Part shown: one piece after another, positions 47,104 to 58,273 of the stretch
How the letters are laid out: the number at the start of each line of letters is the position of its first letter
How positions within the stretch are numbered: the stretch's first letter is position 1
Assembly: GCA_030737835.1 (NCBI GenBank)
Contig: CM060849.1
Span: 22,552,074 to 22,616,073 of the forward strand
Source of the DNA: Acorus gramineus
Lineage: Eukaryota; Streptophyta; Magnoliopsida; Acorales; Acoraceae
Direction: 5' to 3'
Length of the DNA: 64,000 nucleotides
The notes under the pieces: model-generated
What the model saw: the letters and a program-made list of their open reading frames with translations, nothing else
What the model was told of the DNA's origin: nothing
Databases searched by the model: none
Made by a program: the position numbers and the translations under genes

Positions 47104-47847
47104 ATTGGAATAAATTGAAATAGGCTAGAATAAAGTTAAAAACCTGTTTGGATTGATGTAATATTAAGTTGGTATTTGGATGTCAATATAAACTGGAATT
47201 AGGTGATATAGTCATTCCACCTCCCTTGGTATTACGTTATTCCATGCAATAAAATAATTGGGCTCCATGGTTAAATTAACTATTACTACCTCTTATAAAT
47301 CATGAGTTCAAAGGTTAAATCATTTTTTTATCTTTTATAAATTCTTATTTACACTTTATTGACATTTTATTCACAACTTATTCATGGTCAATTATCATCA
47401 AACAATAAAAACTTTTTTTTATTACGTTTCTCACTGAGAAATATAAATATAAAAACATAACTATTGGTATATTAATTTATATCTAGAATATTTATAAACC
47501 TCATAATAGTTTATGTCTCTATCTGAACGGCATTTAAAAGCTAATTTATTTGATTATGAAAAAGGAAAAAATCCATATAACCAATTGTAAACTACCTGAA
47601 ATCTATATAACCCTCTGACTTTTTCTAAAGTTTATATGATGAAAACATATATGTAAATCTAGATAGCCTTCTGTTTTAAATTTTCATTAACAGATGATGA
47701 ATATTATGCATATATCCTGTTTAGTTAATTCTGACTAAAACCACAATATATTAAAAACCATTTGCAGTGTGTTAAAAATGTAAAAATTTCTCTATAAATG
47801 ATGATTTTACCCCTCCAAATAGAGTTTTACAGAAGATTTTAACAAAT

Positions 47848-49563
47848 CAATAATGTTTTTTAGGCCGCAATTCATAGGCCCCATCACATGCCCCATGAGT
47901 AAGCCTGTCAATTATCCGAAAAAAATCCGAATCCAATCTGAATCCGTATCCGAAAAATCAGAAATATCCGATATTCAAAGATCCGGAGTGCGGATATGGA
48001 TATCAGTCTATCCGATTCAAAAAATATCTGTATCCGACATATATAATAAAAATATATATATTTGTATTATATATTGCCTATATTGTTATCTTGTACGATA
48101 AATCACAATAATAATATATTATAATACTATTAAATTTTCAATGTATGATATCTGAAAGAGATAATAAGCCTTAAAATCTTAATTTTAATTTTCATGTCTC
48201 TCTAAAATATCACGTGATTATCAAAATTAATATTAATATTCAAACATGTCAATTATCCAAAAAATATCCGTATCCGATCTGTATCCAAAGGGATCCGAAT
48301 CCGAAAATTAATATCTGTATCCGAATCCGAAAGTTAGGATATGGATATTGACATATCCGATCCGTATCCGTCCGATTGACAGGCTTACCCATGAGGTGCC
48401 AATAGGACATTACCTATTATACCATTTTCTTGATAACTATCTCAACATGTATCCCTATGATTGTGGAGTATCATTTAATTCTGAAAATTCTGTATTTCTT
48501 CACCATTAATCGATTGTGAAAATCGTGCAGTAATATTAATCGATGTTTGAATTTCGGAACTGATTTTGTTTATAAAGAACACATGGGAGCAGATCAGAAA
48601 TTCTATTTTTGAGGTTTTGGAAGGTACAAAATCATTTTTTTTTTCGATTTGAATCTCACCTCAATGTCTTTTGGATCAGGTTTGACATTATTGGATTCGT
48701 AATCGAATTGTGTTTTGCCTTTTATTTTAAATGTTTAAACACAAAATTTTTTCATACATCGAATGTCATTTTTCACAGTTTAACTTATTTTTGTCTCAAT
48801 ATCAAAATGTTACACTCAATACTGTTACATTTTATATATAGGTAGTTTGTTTGATGCTACGGTTACATTATTGACAATGTAAATAGTCATTTTTTAAATA
48901 TGTGTTATTTTATGACATTTGTAAATGTAACAGTCAACTGCATGCATGTATTGATTTATATTTGTTACATTCATAAATGTAAAAGTCAACTACAGGTAAA
49001 TTGCATGGAATGTAAAATATTTAGATAAATGTAACTGTTATGTTATATTTATGTAAATGTAACAGTTTTTATGAAAATGTAACAAACAATTCATTTAATA
49101 TTTGTTAAATGTAACTCACAAAAAAAAAATGTTTGACATTTTCCATAAAATATAACTGATTATTGAAGAGAATTTTGTTTTTAAATTATTTAAACATCGC
49201 ATAGAATATAAAACATTTATGTAAATTTAACTGTTATATTACATTTATGTAAATGTAACAGTGTTTGAAGGATTTTGACGAAAAACAATTAAGGTAAGTT
49301 TTTGTGTATCTGAAATAGAAAATTCAATTACTGATTTCAAAATTCAAAATTTGAAATAGGTAAATTTTATTGTAATCGAGTTTCATGTCAAATATTAATA
49401 ATTGAATAGAGAAAAAAGAGGGATTTAGGTTAATGGGATATATTTTTAATGAAGGGCATATCCGTATTTTACCATTTTACCTTTTTTCAAAAGTCAACAA
49501 GCCAACCAATAAGGTGATGATATCTCATGGGGCTTATAACTTGGGGCCTAAGTATCATCACTG
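47848..49563. mobile_element. MULE-2 copy 2 (inverted), interrupted by a hAT element
   Basis: A perfect 9-bp duplication TTAACAAAT flanks it (47839-47847, 49564-49572). The left end is CAATAATGTTTTTTAGGC and the right end, inward, is CAGTGATGATACTTAGGC. It is an inverted relative of 2255-3927 and shares the ATGTAAC hairpins (48890-49265). A hAT element sits inside its left inverted repeat. No transposase. Confidence 0.88.
47900..48387. mobile_element. hAT family A element, innermost of the nest
   Basis: A perfect 8-bp duplication CCCATGAG (47892-47899, 48388-48395) made from the terminal repeat of MULE-2. The ends are TAAGCCTGTCAATTATCC and, inward from the right, TAAGCCTGTCAATCGGAC. ATCCGTATCCG arrays lie at both ends. 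This copy defines the family's exact termini. Confidence 0.95.
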
Positions 49564-49812
49564 TTAACAAATTGTAGGGGTTTTGGAATATTGTGTTTTC
49601 AGTCATGTTAAATAAACCAAACAGAATATTCGCATAATATTTTTTTATCTGTTAACATAAATTTTAAATTGATGAGATTATTTGATTTTTTCAAGAAGTT
49701 ACATGGATTTTAGGAATTATATGGATTTAGGACAGTATGCAGGGGGGTTATTTGGATTTTTCCTTGTTAGTCATAATTTCTATGTATATGAACCGAAAAA
49801 ATAAAATAAAAA

Positions 49813-49897
49813 TGGGGTGAGAGAGGCTCGAACTCTCGACCTCAGGATTACTCAGAAGCTATGAGACCTACGCGCTAGCCAACTGCGCCACCACCCC
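49813..49897 (-). tRNA. trnM-CAU: tRNA-Met(CAU), elongator, with an 11-nt intron
   Basis: The minus strand gives GGGGTGG acceptor stem, GCGC D-stem, anticodon CAT (49861-49863), T-arm GAGAG-TTCGAGC-CTCTC and 3' strand TCACCCC-A. The 85-nt gene includes an 11-nt insert (49849-49859) after position 37; removing it leaves the 74-nt elongator tRNA-Met. Plant nuclear elongator tRNA-Met genes are known for this intron, so this is a nuclear gene and not a plastid copy. A-box (TGGCGCAGTTGG) and B-box (GAGTTCGAGCC) are intact. It sits about 180 bp beyond the stop codon of the phosphoesterase gene, same strand. Confidence 0.95.
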
Positions 49898-50075
49898 TTA
49901 TTTGTTATTATTTCGTAATACAAATATAAATTTCTATTTATTTATTTTTTGGCAATCGACACCAATTTATTTATCACGCTCATAATAAGCTATAACGCGT
50001 GTACATACCTTTTGGTCTGAGGCTATAACATATGTATCGAAAGGTTTAAAAGTTTCATACATTAAGATTCAATCA

Positions 50076-53000
50076 TCAACCTTGTTTGAATAAAACATGC
50101 TCCAGTTCTAGTTCTGCTTTCTCCCCAAGAACAGAAACCCAGGTTTCTGTTATCTTCACCAACCTCCCATTCAAAAACTCCACCACAGTGAACGCGCGCG
50201 ACGTCCCTCCCTGGGGCGGAGCTTTAGCCTTCATAAATTTAGGTTCACTGGTTCCTCCTCCATCGTCCAGATATTTCACCCTCGGCACAATAGCGCCATT
50301 TAAGTAAACCGTGCTGTCGGGGCTGACCACAATCATCTTCCTCTGGCCTTTTCGATATGCCAACTCTTTATGCATGTGTCCGAACACAACCAGTGGAATT
50401 GAGAGTTGGGTGCTCGCTTTTATATCTGATAGTGCTTGTGCTAGATCTGTAATGGTTACGATGTTAATGTACAAAGATACAAGAGGGATCCATACACTAG
50501 TAGAAGTGAGCATTGCATAACGTCTTAGCTAGGGCTGCAACTCGGTCTGGTTGGGTTCAAATTCATTCTAACCCGAACGCAATACGATGTTGAAAGTGTC
50601 CAACCCGAACCCAACCAGAGGAACATGGATTTCTGATATAGATTCAAGTTGGGCTCAAGTTATATTGGTTTAGAATACCATTCAAACTTATTAATTTTAC
50701 TAAACATAAACAAGCTCTAACATACATGTCATGATGATTGAAATATAAAAAAATAAACTTTCAACAAGTTTTAGTAAGTCCTAATAATCCAATTTCATAA
50801 AATTTCATGTAGATGATCAAATTTGGTTTGGGTCAGGTTGCCTTACAGTAACCTGAGCCCAAACTGAAAAATTATCTAACATGGATCCCTGGACCTGAAT
50901 TTGAAACCAACCCAGATTTTCGAACCAAATCCATCTGAGAATCGGGTTTAACCCGTAGGTTCGAGTTGGACCCAACCCAAGTTGCGGAACCTAGTCTTAG
51001 CTTACCTGGATCACCATGGTCGCCGCCACTGAATACCCAGTCTCGTCCACATATATCATTGATCTTGGATCCAAGTCCTGCACAACCAGCTAAATTAGAC
51101 TTGATAATTTGGTGTCGATTAATAAGAGCATAATAATAATAATGACAACAACAATGATAACAGTAACAATAACTTTAATAACATTAAAGTCATTGTTAAC
51201 AATAACAATAATTTAATAATTAAAGTAATCGTTAATTCTATTGTTGTTGTTATTAAATAATTCTTATTGTTGTTAATTGTTATGGTTATTAAAGTTATTC
51301 TTATTATTATTGCTATTGGGGATGAGAAAGATAGACGAACCGGTAGGACCATTGTGTGCCAGAAGTACAATGGAGTGGCCATGTGGAGTCTCTAGAGCTG
51401 CTTCACAAATTTTCTTAGAACTTCCCTCCATGTTGTCGACTCCATATCTAAAAGCCAAAAGAATATACAAACTTGCATGGGATGAATTTAGCGTAGATAG
51501 ATGAAAATGAAGGGGGGAACCACAAGATATCCCAATTAGATACCGGAACCATATGGTCCAAATAATGTGTCACACACTAAAACTTTTCATAAGAATTACT
51601 TATTGAACATCATATGCAGATTTCCACCTTCATTAACAAAAAAAGGATAATTCGGATCACCACAAGGATTTTCTGTGGTTCTTTTCTCATAAATTATCAT
51701 TTTAGCAATAAGTGCAGTTATATATTAATAATATGTTATATATTTGGCGTTGCCAAGGCAGAGTCCCATGGTTTAATATTATCTCATCCATCTGAGTCAT
51801 GTGAGGGGATGGGTTCTATCAATTATCGTCAATCCCCAATGAGGAAGTAACATGTGTCACCTCACATGATTAGCATGTGAGCTCTTTGACCATTTTAACC
51901 AAATGTTAGTTTCTTATTAGGGACTGACGAGAACTAAGAATCCAACACTAAATGGATCCCATCTCACATGTAGGACACACGGAAAAGAAAATCTTTGTTT
52001 GACTATTTGAAGAAGATGTATTTTTTAACAGATTAGGAAACCAGGGTTCTCAGTTTATTAAGTTTGGGAGTTAAGACCTAGACTCCAACTGACAAAGAAT
52101 TTTAGGGGAAATTGTGATTGATAATGATGAATGTGAACTAACAAATTTCTGGATGGCAACAAAAGAATGATATGAAAAAAATAGGTACAAGTGTGTAACA
52201 TCTGGCAAAAAAAATTTAGCACCAAGATGATATTAAATAGTGTCTTTAATCCCAATATAAGTCTCAAGTGTTCCACTAACCTTGTAGAAAGAAGTTTTGG
52301 ACGGAACAATCTGTCACCACCACAAGAAAATGGGCGTCCTCCAACGACACTGAGCCTTAACAAAGGAAAATCCAAACGCTTATACCCAACATGTTCATCG
52401 CCCAAACTGTCACAACCAAGTACACCCTCATCAAACATGTGAAGATATCATTAGGTGGACGCATCATTCATTGACAAATTTTATTCATCAGTAGCATGAG
52501 ATTCAAATTCCCGAGCAAGTCAATATATGCATAAAGCTAACTTCAGTTAGTGACCCTGCTAGCCTTATAATAGATTAGGCACGCAATAGAAAACCAATAT
52601 GATATTATTGGCATACTATATTCCTCGTGAAAATTACCAAACAACTTATCCAATATTTTATCCAAGGCAAGATTATTATTTATTATGATGCTCTTTTCAT
52701 ATAAGAAAATGAGATTATCGACATATAACAGAGATCAAACATCCAAACAAACTTCAATGCCCACATGTCCAGGCAATTTGGATTAGAATATTATAATCAA
52801 GGTCAGTCAAAGACATTCCACGATGTCTCTGATTCTTGACTGAAATTATTTAGCAAGGAATAACAAAATATATCAAATCCATTTCCCACAGGCAGTAAGT
52901 ATTGGAGCAGGGGCAACAGTTTCTCCTATTGAAGATGAACAAAGCTGATTCAGATCTCTGAAGGCAAATCATAGGTAAAAACCAAATGACAAGCATCTAA

Positions 53001-56000
53001 GAAATATTATATAAATTTGCCACAGTTTTGGGAAAATGCTTTTCACTCTTCCATTATAAGCTAAAGTAAGTAGTATCTCATGGTCAGTTGAATTTTAATG
53101 TCCAACTCTCTATGGATCAAAACTGATAGCCTAATGTTAGATAAAGAAAACACAAGAGAAGTGGCCTTCCTCTACTCTCAAATTAAATCCACATGAATGC
53201 AGGAGATAACAAATAAGATTTTATGACTTCCAATGTAGTATAAAAGATAATTCTTTGTGTTGAACAACTTGAGTTACTCTGAATTAAATGGAGATTAATG
53301 AGATTACCATTTTAGTTGAAGCTGCACCCGGTCTTTCTTCCTGAAAGTCGGATCATAAGAGTTTTATTAGCTAGAGAAACAAAGAATGTTCCATGTCCAA
53401 GCATATCTTCGTACAATTTCAGTGTGTCCTAGAAAAAGACAAATTCTGAGTGATTGACTGTGTGTTTGTAACACGTTGGTTTTGGGTTCAAACCATCTGC
53501 CAAAAAAAAAAGGGGAACCAAGAGGAGGCCAAAAATCTGTACGTCATAGTATTTGAAAATACGATAGTAAAGCATACTTTTCTGAAAATTGATGAGTATG
53601 CCAGCAATCGTGATTCCCCAAGATTGCTGCTTTTGTCATTTTGAGATCCGCAATACTCCTGACGACTTCAACATTCTCATTGCCATAATCACCTACAAAA
53701 ACGGTAGCACTCTGAGGAGCTTGGAGACCACATTATTGCACTAGACAGAATAGATCAACTAAAGATTAGGACTTACAAAACAACAAAAAAGAGAGATAAA
53801 TTTCACAGGATTTGAAAGAATCAGGGTCACACCAAGCAGAGAACTAAAGACATGCCTGTAAATAGAACCAAGTCGGGCTGCATTACAATAGAAAACCATG
53901 ACAGAACATCAGTCTTGTGGGGATGTGATATGAAAATAAATATCTAAGTGATGACAAAAACAAAACAAAAGAAATAATGGTTTTTACTGAATCTCCATCA
54001 CAGAATGGATTACATATAACACAACACATTAACGAAACTCAGTTGAATAGACATGCCCAAATATTTATCCTTTTATCTCTACCCAAATGCCAGCCATTGA
54101 ATTACACAAAACATTGAAGTTTAAAAATGAGCGAAGGGCATCCAAATGAGCCACACATTACCTTTTTTTGGTACATACGCATTTTTATTTTATTTTCTGG
54201 TTAAATTTTATCCTATCATCAAGAACAAGACTCAAACTGAGGACTCTCAGTGAAGAGGGGGTACGCCTGCTAGCATTACTTAATTAATCAACAATGTCTA
54301 TTTTAATTTCAATAGTGTATGCTATAGCTGAATGTTGTACATGATCACTAATAAAAACATGATTTTTTTATTTGTTTTCATTTTTTGTGTCGAGGAACCC
54401 CAACAAGAATTGGAAAAATCTCAGTGGACAGAATAGCACACAATGTATGCTAGCCGAATGTTGAACATGGTCACTAATAAAACATGATTTTTTTTTCTTT
54501 CATTTTTTGTGTTGAGGAACTCCAACAAGAGTTGAAAAAACCTTGATGTACATAATAGCTTACAAACCCTATGCACCAGGTAAACTTAGGAGATTCGAAC
54601 TTGAAACCTACAGGATCAAATCAACGCATCTAACAAAAGAGCCACCCCATGTGGGCTAAATATACTTGAACTTGGGTAATGAGTAAAAGAGAAAAGGGAA
54701 TTGACATACAACAAAACCATAACCATGGCATACAAGAGGACCAACAATTGTGAAGCCATGATTCTTTGGGGGGACCCTGGATCAACTCTTGCAGAGAGCA
54801 AGATTAGAAAAATGGAAAATGTTGACTCAGTCATTTTTACAGTCCAAATCTCATACCACACATGTTTTTTTTTTTTAAATAATAAACATCATCTAATGAG
54901 GTATATGTTTTGATAAAAATTATACATCGCTTCATTCTAGTTGAATGAACACATTCTTAGTAAGTGAGAAAAAAATTTAATGAGGTATATACAACGTTTA
55001 ATAATGTATATGCTTCACTGGATTTCTAACGAGTTATACGGAACTGCATTTTGAATAGTAAAAAAAACTGAGTGTAACAACGCCCTAGAAAAAAAAAGGG
55101 GATTTACAGCCCTATGGCTGGTTCTCATGGGTCTCTCGTTCACAGTCAGTTTGAGCCATGTTGGTCCTAGCTATCCTAGTACTAGTGGTGTGGTGTCCAC
55201 TATACACAGGGGTGGTAAACGAGCTTAGTGGCTCTGGCTTGACTCAATTGAAGCTCGTTCAAACTCGTTTGATTAGACAAATGAGTCAAATTTGAACAAT
55301 TTTTAAAGCTCGGTTGTAAACGAGTCGAGCCTAAGCCGAGCCACAAGTCTATACGAGCTCGTTTAGTTAGAAGAAAAGGAGAGGAAAAAAACTCTACCTC
55401 TTCATTCTTCAATGTATCTGAGTATTTTTTATTCAAGCTTGACAAATGTTATTTGTTTTTTGTATGTTTTAATTACTAAACGAGTTTTTTTGAGTTAAAC
55501 GAGCCTGAACTTGAGCCTTGGTTCGAGCTTGCACTCGAGCTTGTTTTACAAACGAGTCGAACTGAGCTTCAACCGAGCTTTTCACGAGTCAAACGAGCCG
55601 AGCTTTAACACAAAATTAAGCTCGGTCTTGTGCTGAGCCTAATAATAAACGAGTCGAACTTAAACATGTCAAAGCTCGGCTCTCTCAGCTCGTTTACCCC
55701 CTAACTATACATAGTGCTGGATCACAGCTGTTCATGTCAGTCCCCAATGTAGGATTAACACATAGCCAAAATTTCACATAACTCACACGTTAAACTTGTG
55801 AGGCGACGCATGTCAACCTTTCATAATCATGGGGGACTGACAAAAACTTGACTGGATTTCATCCCCTTCGTAGCCCATTAGATCCTTTGTACACAAGAAA
55901 AAAAAAAAAAAAAACTGTGAACCAAAATGAAGATCTCCTTTAATGATGACATACCAACTGTCCACAGTCCCATGAACAACCCACTGAAACCCATTAGTTG

Positions 56001-56373
56001 TGGATGGTCAGCAAAAAAATAAAAAACATGAAAGAATTACAAATAAACAAAAGACAACCTGAAGAAGTTGGAGAGCTTTGCTATCCTCTTGCAGGTCCCA
56101 ATCATCATGCTGCAGAATCAATCCAAGAAAGAAAAAAAAAATCCCATGACACAAATTACAAATAAGTCCAGACCCAAGTTTTTCCTTTACAAAGAAGAAA
56201 GAAGAGCGACTCACGACGTCTCCCACGACGGCGATGCGCACGGAGAGGGCCATGGAGCCTTGGCAGGAGCGATTGTGGGGTGGGGATGGATGGGGGGAGG
56301 GGAGAGGGGATGATGAAGGGGAGGTGGAGGTCATCGAAGGGTTTAGTCTCACCGCCGACCAAAAGCGGAGCAT
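50076..56373 (-). CDS. Calcineurin-like metallophosphoesterase (TIGR04168-like), nine exons
   Basis: Predicted metal-dependent phosphoesterase of the family shared by cyanobacteria and plants; substrate unknown, a plastid location is plausible. Exons: 56215-56373, 56059-56109, 53856-53877, 53578-53692, 53308-53340, 52281-52406, 51341-51447, 51006-51077 and 50076-50446; phases close to 351 residues. All metallophosphoesterase motifs are present: D-x-H as GDV|H (51-54, split by intron 1), GDYGNE (78-83), GNHD (103-106), AHNGPTG with H200, and GHMH (251-254). Family blocks include CLGDEHVGYKRLDFP, VVGGRPFS and GGDHGDPDLAQAL. The N-terminus (MLRFWSAVRLNPSM, then Ser/Pro-rich) looks like a transit peptide. 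Alternative in-frame starts lie at 56538 (+55 residues) and 56253. Exon 3 is only 22 nt and its donor is GC (ACAG|GCATGT); exon 5 is 33 nt. Introns 2 and 8 hold hAT elements. The gene appears intact. Confidence 0.92.
50530..50993. mobile_element. hAT family C element (TAGGGCTGCAACTCGG ends) in intron 8
   Basis: A perfect 8-bp duplication GTCTTAGC (50522-50529, 50994-51001). The ends are TAGGGCTGCAACTCGG and, inward from the right, TAGGTTCCGCAACTTGGG. AACCCAACCC/GGGTTGGGT words fill both ends. No transposase. The right-hand duplication overlaps positions +5 to +12 of the phosphoesterase intron. Confidence 0.95.
51127..51312. repeat. AAT/AAC-type imperfect trinucleotide tract in intron 7
   Basis: A long imperfect run of AATAAT, AACAAC and TTATTG trinucleotides, with the two halves roughly complementary and capable of folding. 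It lies wholly within an intron of the phosphoesterase. Confidence 0.75.
53455..53515 (+). mobile_element. tRNA-derived SINE fragment in the phosphoesterase gene
   Basis: GGTTTTGGGTTCAAACC (B-box like) is preceded by a weak A-box-like stretch and followed by an A run (53502-53511). A short retroposed relic in intron 4. Confidence 0.4.
54300..54562. repeat. Diverged tandem duplication of about 126 bp
   Basis: Two adjacent units share GAATGTTG-ACATG-TCACTAATAAAA and CATTTTTTGTGT-GAGGAA-CCAACAAGA with scattered differences. They start near 54315 and 54442 in intron 2 of the phosphoesterase. Confidence 0.7.
54585..54656 (-). mobile_element. tRNA-derived SINE head
   Basis: The minus strand reads ATGGGGTGGCTCTTTTGTTA (A-box region) and, about 35 bp on, GGTTTCAAGTTCGAATCTCC (B-box). 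This is the typical head of a plant SINE; the tail is not resolved. It lies in intron 2 of the phosphoesterase. Confidence 0.6.
54820..55079. mobile_element. MITE family M1, copy 3
   Basis: The left end is TGTTGACTCAGTCATTTTT and the right end, inward, is TGTTACACTCAGTTTTTTTT. The interior (CACTGGATTTCTAAC, CATCTAATGAGGTATATG) matches the copy at 5868-6129 closely. Located in intron 2 of the phosphoesterase. Confidence 0.75.
55207..55703. mobile_element. hAT family D element, copy 2, in intron 2 of the phosphoesterase
   Basis: A perfect 8-bp duplication ACTATACA (55199-55206, 55704-55711). The ends are CAGGGGTGGTAAACGAGC and, inward, TAGGGGGTAAACGAGC. The internal CGAGCCGAGC arrays are more decayed than in copy 1 (25388-25919). 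No transposase. Confidence 0.93.
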
Positions 56374-57154
56374 CGTATCGGTTGTCGGGGGTGGTTGGGT
56401 TGGGCCGGCCCCGATTTGGGAAAGAGAACCAAAAACCCATCCAAATTTGGATTTCGACTTTCGTGGAGGGGGGGGGGAATTTACGGAACTGCGTTTGTTA
56501 GCTGGTTGGTGTTCATTTTGTCCGGGTTGTGACGTCATCTGTAAGAAACGAGAAGAGACACGTAGGTCAGATAGAGATTCCTTGTTTATGTTAAGTTTCA
56601 CCATACGTTCAGCAAACATGGACAGTTTTTTAGAGGTTTTCTTTGCATATATATATATATATATATTCCTCTTAAAACCCATATTTATAAAATTATTCTT
56701 TTTATTTTCACTATTATATAAATACTATTGAAATTTTTATAAGTGCAGATTTGATTCTTTGCCGGTCGCAGTTAAGAATGCAAACTGAATCATAGTTAGA
56801 TTCTTAACTTTACCTCGTGAAATGATCAGTTTAACCCTAACTTAAATCACCCAACCCTGCATGACCTCTCTCTCTCTCTCCCCCTTTCATTCTTCTTTTC
56901 GTTTGTTGCAAATAGAGAGTGATGATGGTAATTTGAATTATTTATATGTGACTAATGGTGGCTAATGAAAATTTTCTAACTAATTCTTACGAACACTAAC
57001 CTTAAGAGTAAATTTGCACGACTTATGAAAATTTCAAGGGTATTTATATGATGGTGAAAATAAGGGAGTAATTCCATAAATATGGGTGTTAAGAAAGGTA
57101 TATATGACTTCTTTTAATCCCATTTTTTATGAACATTGATACCCAATTTTAAAA
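56374..57154. other. 5' flank of the phosphoesterase gene
   Basis: The coding frame stays open upstream of the chosen start to about 56680, so a longer N-terminus is possible. Further up are a TA run (56648-56666), a CT microsatellite (56868-56886) and AT-rich sequence. No other gene. Confidence 0.5.
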
Positions 57155-58264
57155 GGGCGTGGATATGGCCACCACCTTTTATTTTTTTGGGCACCACCCT
57201 TTAAGTTCACCCCCTATGAATTTATCTATCACCAAATACACCACCTTATATAAACCCTTTAATAAAAATATCAATCCCACCACTCCCCACAAAGTGATGA
57301 AGAGATGTAGCAAGACCTCCCCAACCGCCGATGAGAAGCGGAGGACTTGCTCTTTGAGGTGCTGAAGCGCACGAACGCCAGATTCGCACACCGGGAGAGG
57401 TCGGGGAGGCCGCTGGATAGCTTGTTGGAGGAGAGGTCGAGGTGGGTCAGGGTCCGGCAGTTGGAGAGCATGTAATTGAGGAGGCCCTTGTCGGAGATGC
57501 AGTTCTGGGAGAGGTCTAGCTGCCAGAGGGAGGTGGTGAAGGGATGAATCCTGTCGGGAACTGAATTCTGAGACAGGTTCAGCTCCTCGAGGCGGCCGCA
57601 CCTGGAGAGGACACCGCCCGTCACTCGCCTCAGAGAAGTTGTTTCTGAAGAGGTCCACAGCGACGAAGCCGCAGTTGTCGACGTCGCTCGGTGTCATCGT
57701 GGGAGAGGTTGTCGTAGAAGAAGTTCTAGCTGAAGTTCTCGTAATTCGCACAGGGGCATCAGGTCGTCGATTCAAGAACCTATGGATTTTTTTGTTATTT
57801 ATATCAATCGAGACATTGCCTAGGTAATGCATAAATATAAACAGAACATGTGTCTAACTCATACCAGAATCTATTAATTTTTTTATTTTTGTCAACCGAG
57901 ACTTTATCTATGAAATATATATATATAGATAGACACTCCATGTATTTAATTACAATTTTTTTCTATAGACAGGACTTTATCTATGTAATACATATACGTA
58001 AATATCCCACGTGTCCAACTTTCTTTAGAATCTATGTATTTTTTTGTGTTTTCATCGACTTGAAGATTGTTTAGGAAGTATAATTATGTAGACACCCCAT
58101 GTGTCTAACTCGTTTGAGAATTTTTAAGTGATGGTCTTGACCAGTTCAATATTTTGGATGATAGCATCTGCTGAATGGTGCTAAAATTGGGTAATGAATT
58201 AGAGATATTTTTGTAAATAAAAGTTGTGGGTGCTAAAATTGGGATAGTGGGCATATCGCTGCCT
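57155..58264. mobile_element. Pack-MULE carrying a captured LRR-gene fragment
   Basis: A perfect 9-bp duplication ATTTTAAAA (57146-57154, 58265-58273). The ends are GGGCGTGGATATGGCCACCA and, inward from the right, AGGCAGCGATATGCCCACTA. Arm similarity extends about 60 bp with gaps. The left half is much richer in GC than the flanks and holds a fragment of a BRI1-like LRR gene (57290-57800). There is no transposase. It fits a Mutator-like element that picked up a host gene piece. Confidence 0.8.
57290..57800 (-). pseudogene. Captured fragment of a BRI1/BRL-like LRR receptor gene
   Basis: Minus-strand leucine-rich repeats: NCGFVAVDLFRNNFSEA in one frame, then (after a frame change near 57620) LEELNLSQN, LWQLDLSQNCISDKGLLNY, LTHLDLSSNKLSSGLPDLSR and CANLAFVRFST in another. 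The style LxxLDLSxNxIS, with roughly 23-residue repeats and NC/RC spacers, resembles the ectodomain of BRI1-like kinases; which member is uncertain. No signal peptide, island domain, membrane span or kinase is present. The fragment has at least one frameshift. It sits entirely inside the MULE described at 57155-58264. Confidence 0.65.
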
Positions 58265-58273
58265 ATTTTAAAA

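Larger units (their letters stand above)
47562..49765. mobile_element. Outer long-inverted-repeat element of a three-deep nest
   Basis: Arms of about 200 bp pair across the MULE-2 insertion. The left arm begins AAGGAAAAAATCCATATAAC and the right arm, inward, AAGGAAAAATCCAAATAAC. Deeper in, ATTAACAGATGATGAATATT pairs with GTTAACAGATAAAAAAATATT, and CTGTTTAGTTAATT with CTGTTTGGTTTATTT. Removing MULE-2 leaves an element of about 480 bp. Its own target duplication was not clear. Confidence 0.6.

Noticed and set aside
47142-47537. Another MITE with CTGTTTGGATTGATG and inward GCCGTTCAGATAGAG ends
   Set aside because: The end match is weak and no target duplication could be fixed, so it was not listed as a feature.
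56008-56682. A single long minus-strand coding region near the phosphoesterase start
   Set aside because: It runs through intron 1; the donor after GDV and the acceptor before HDDW split it into exons 1 and 2, which restores the catalytic motif.
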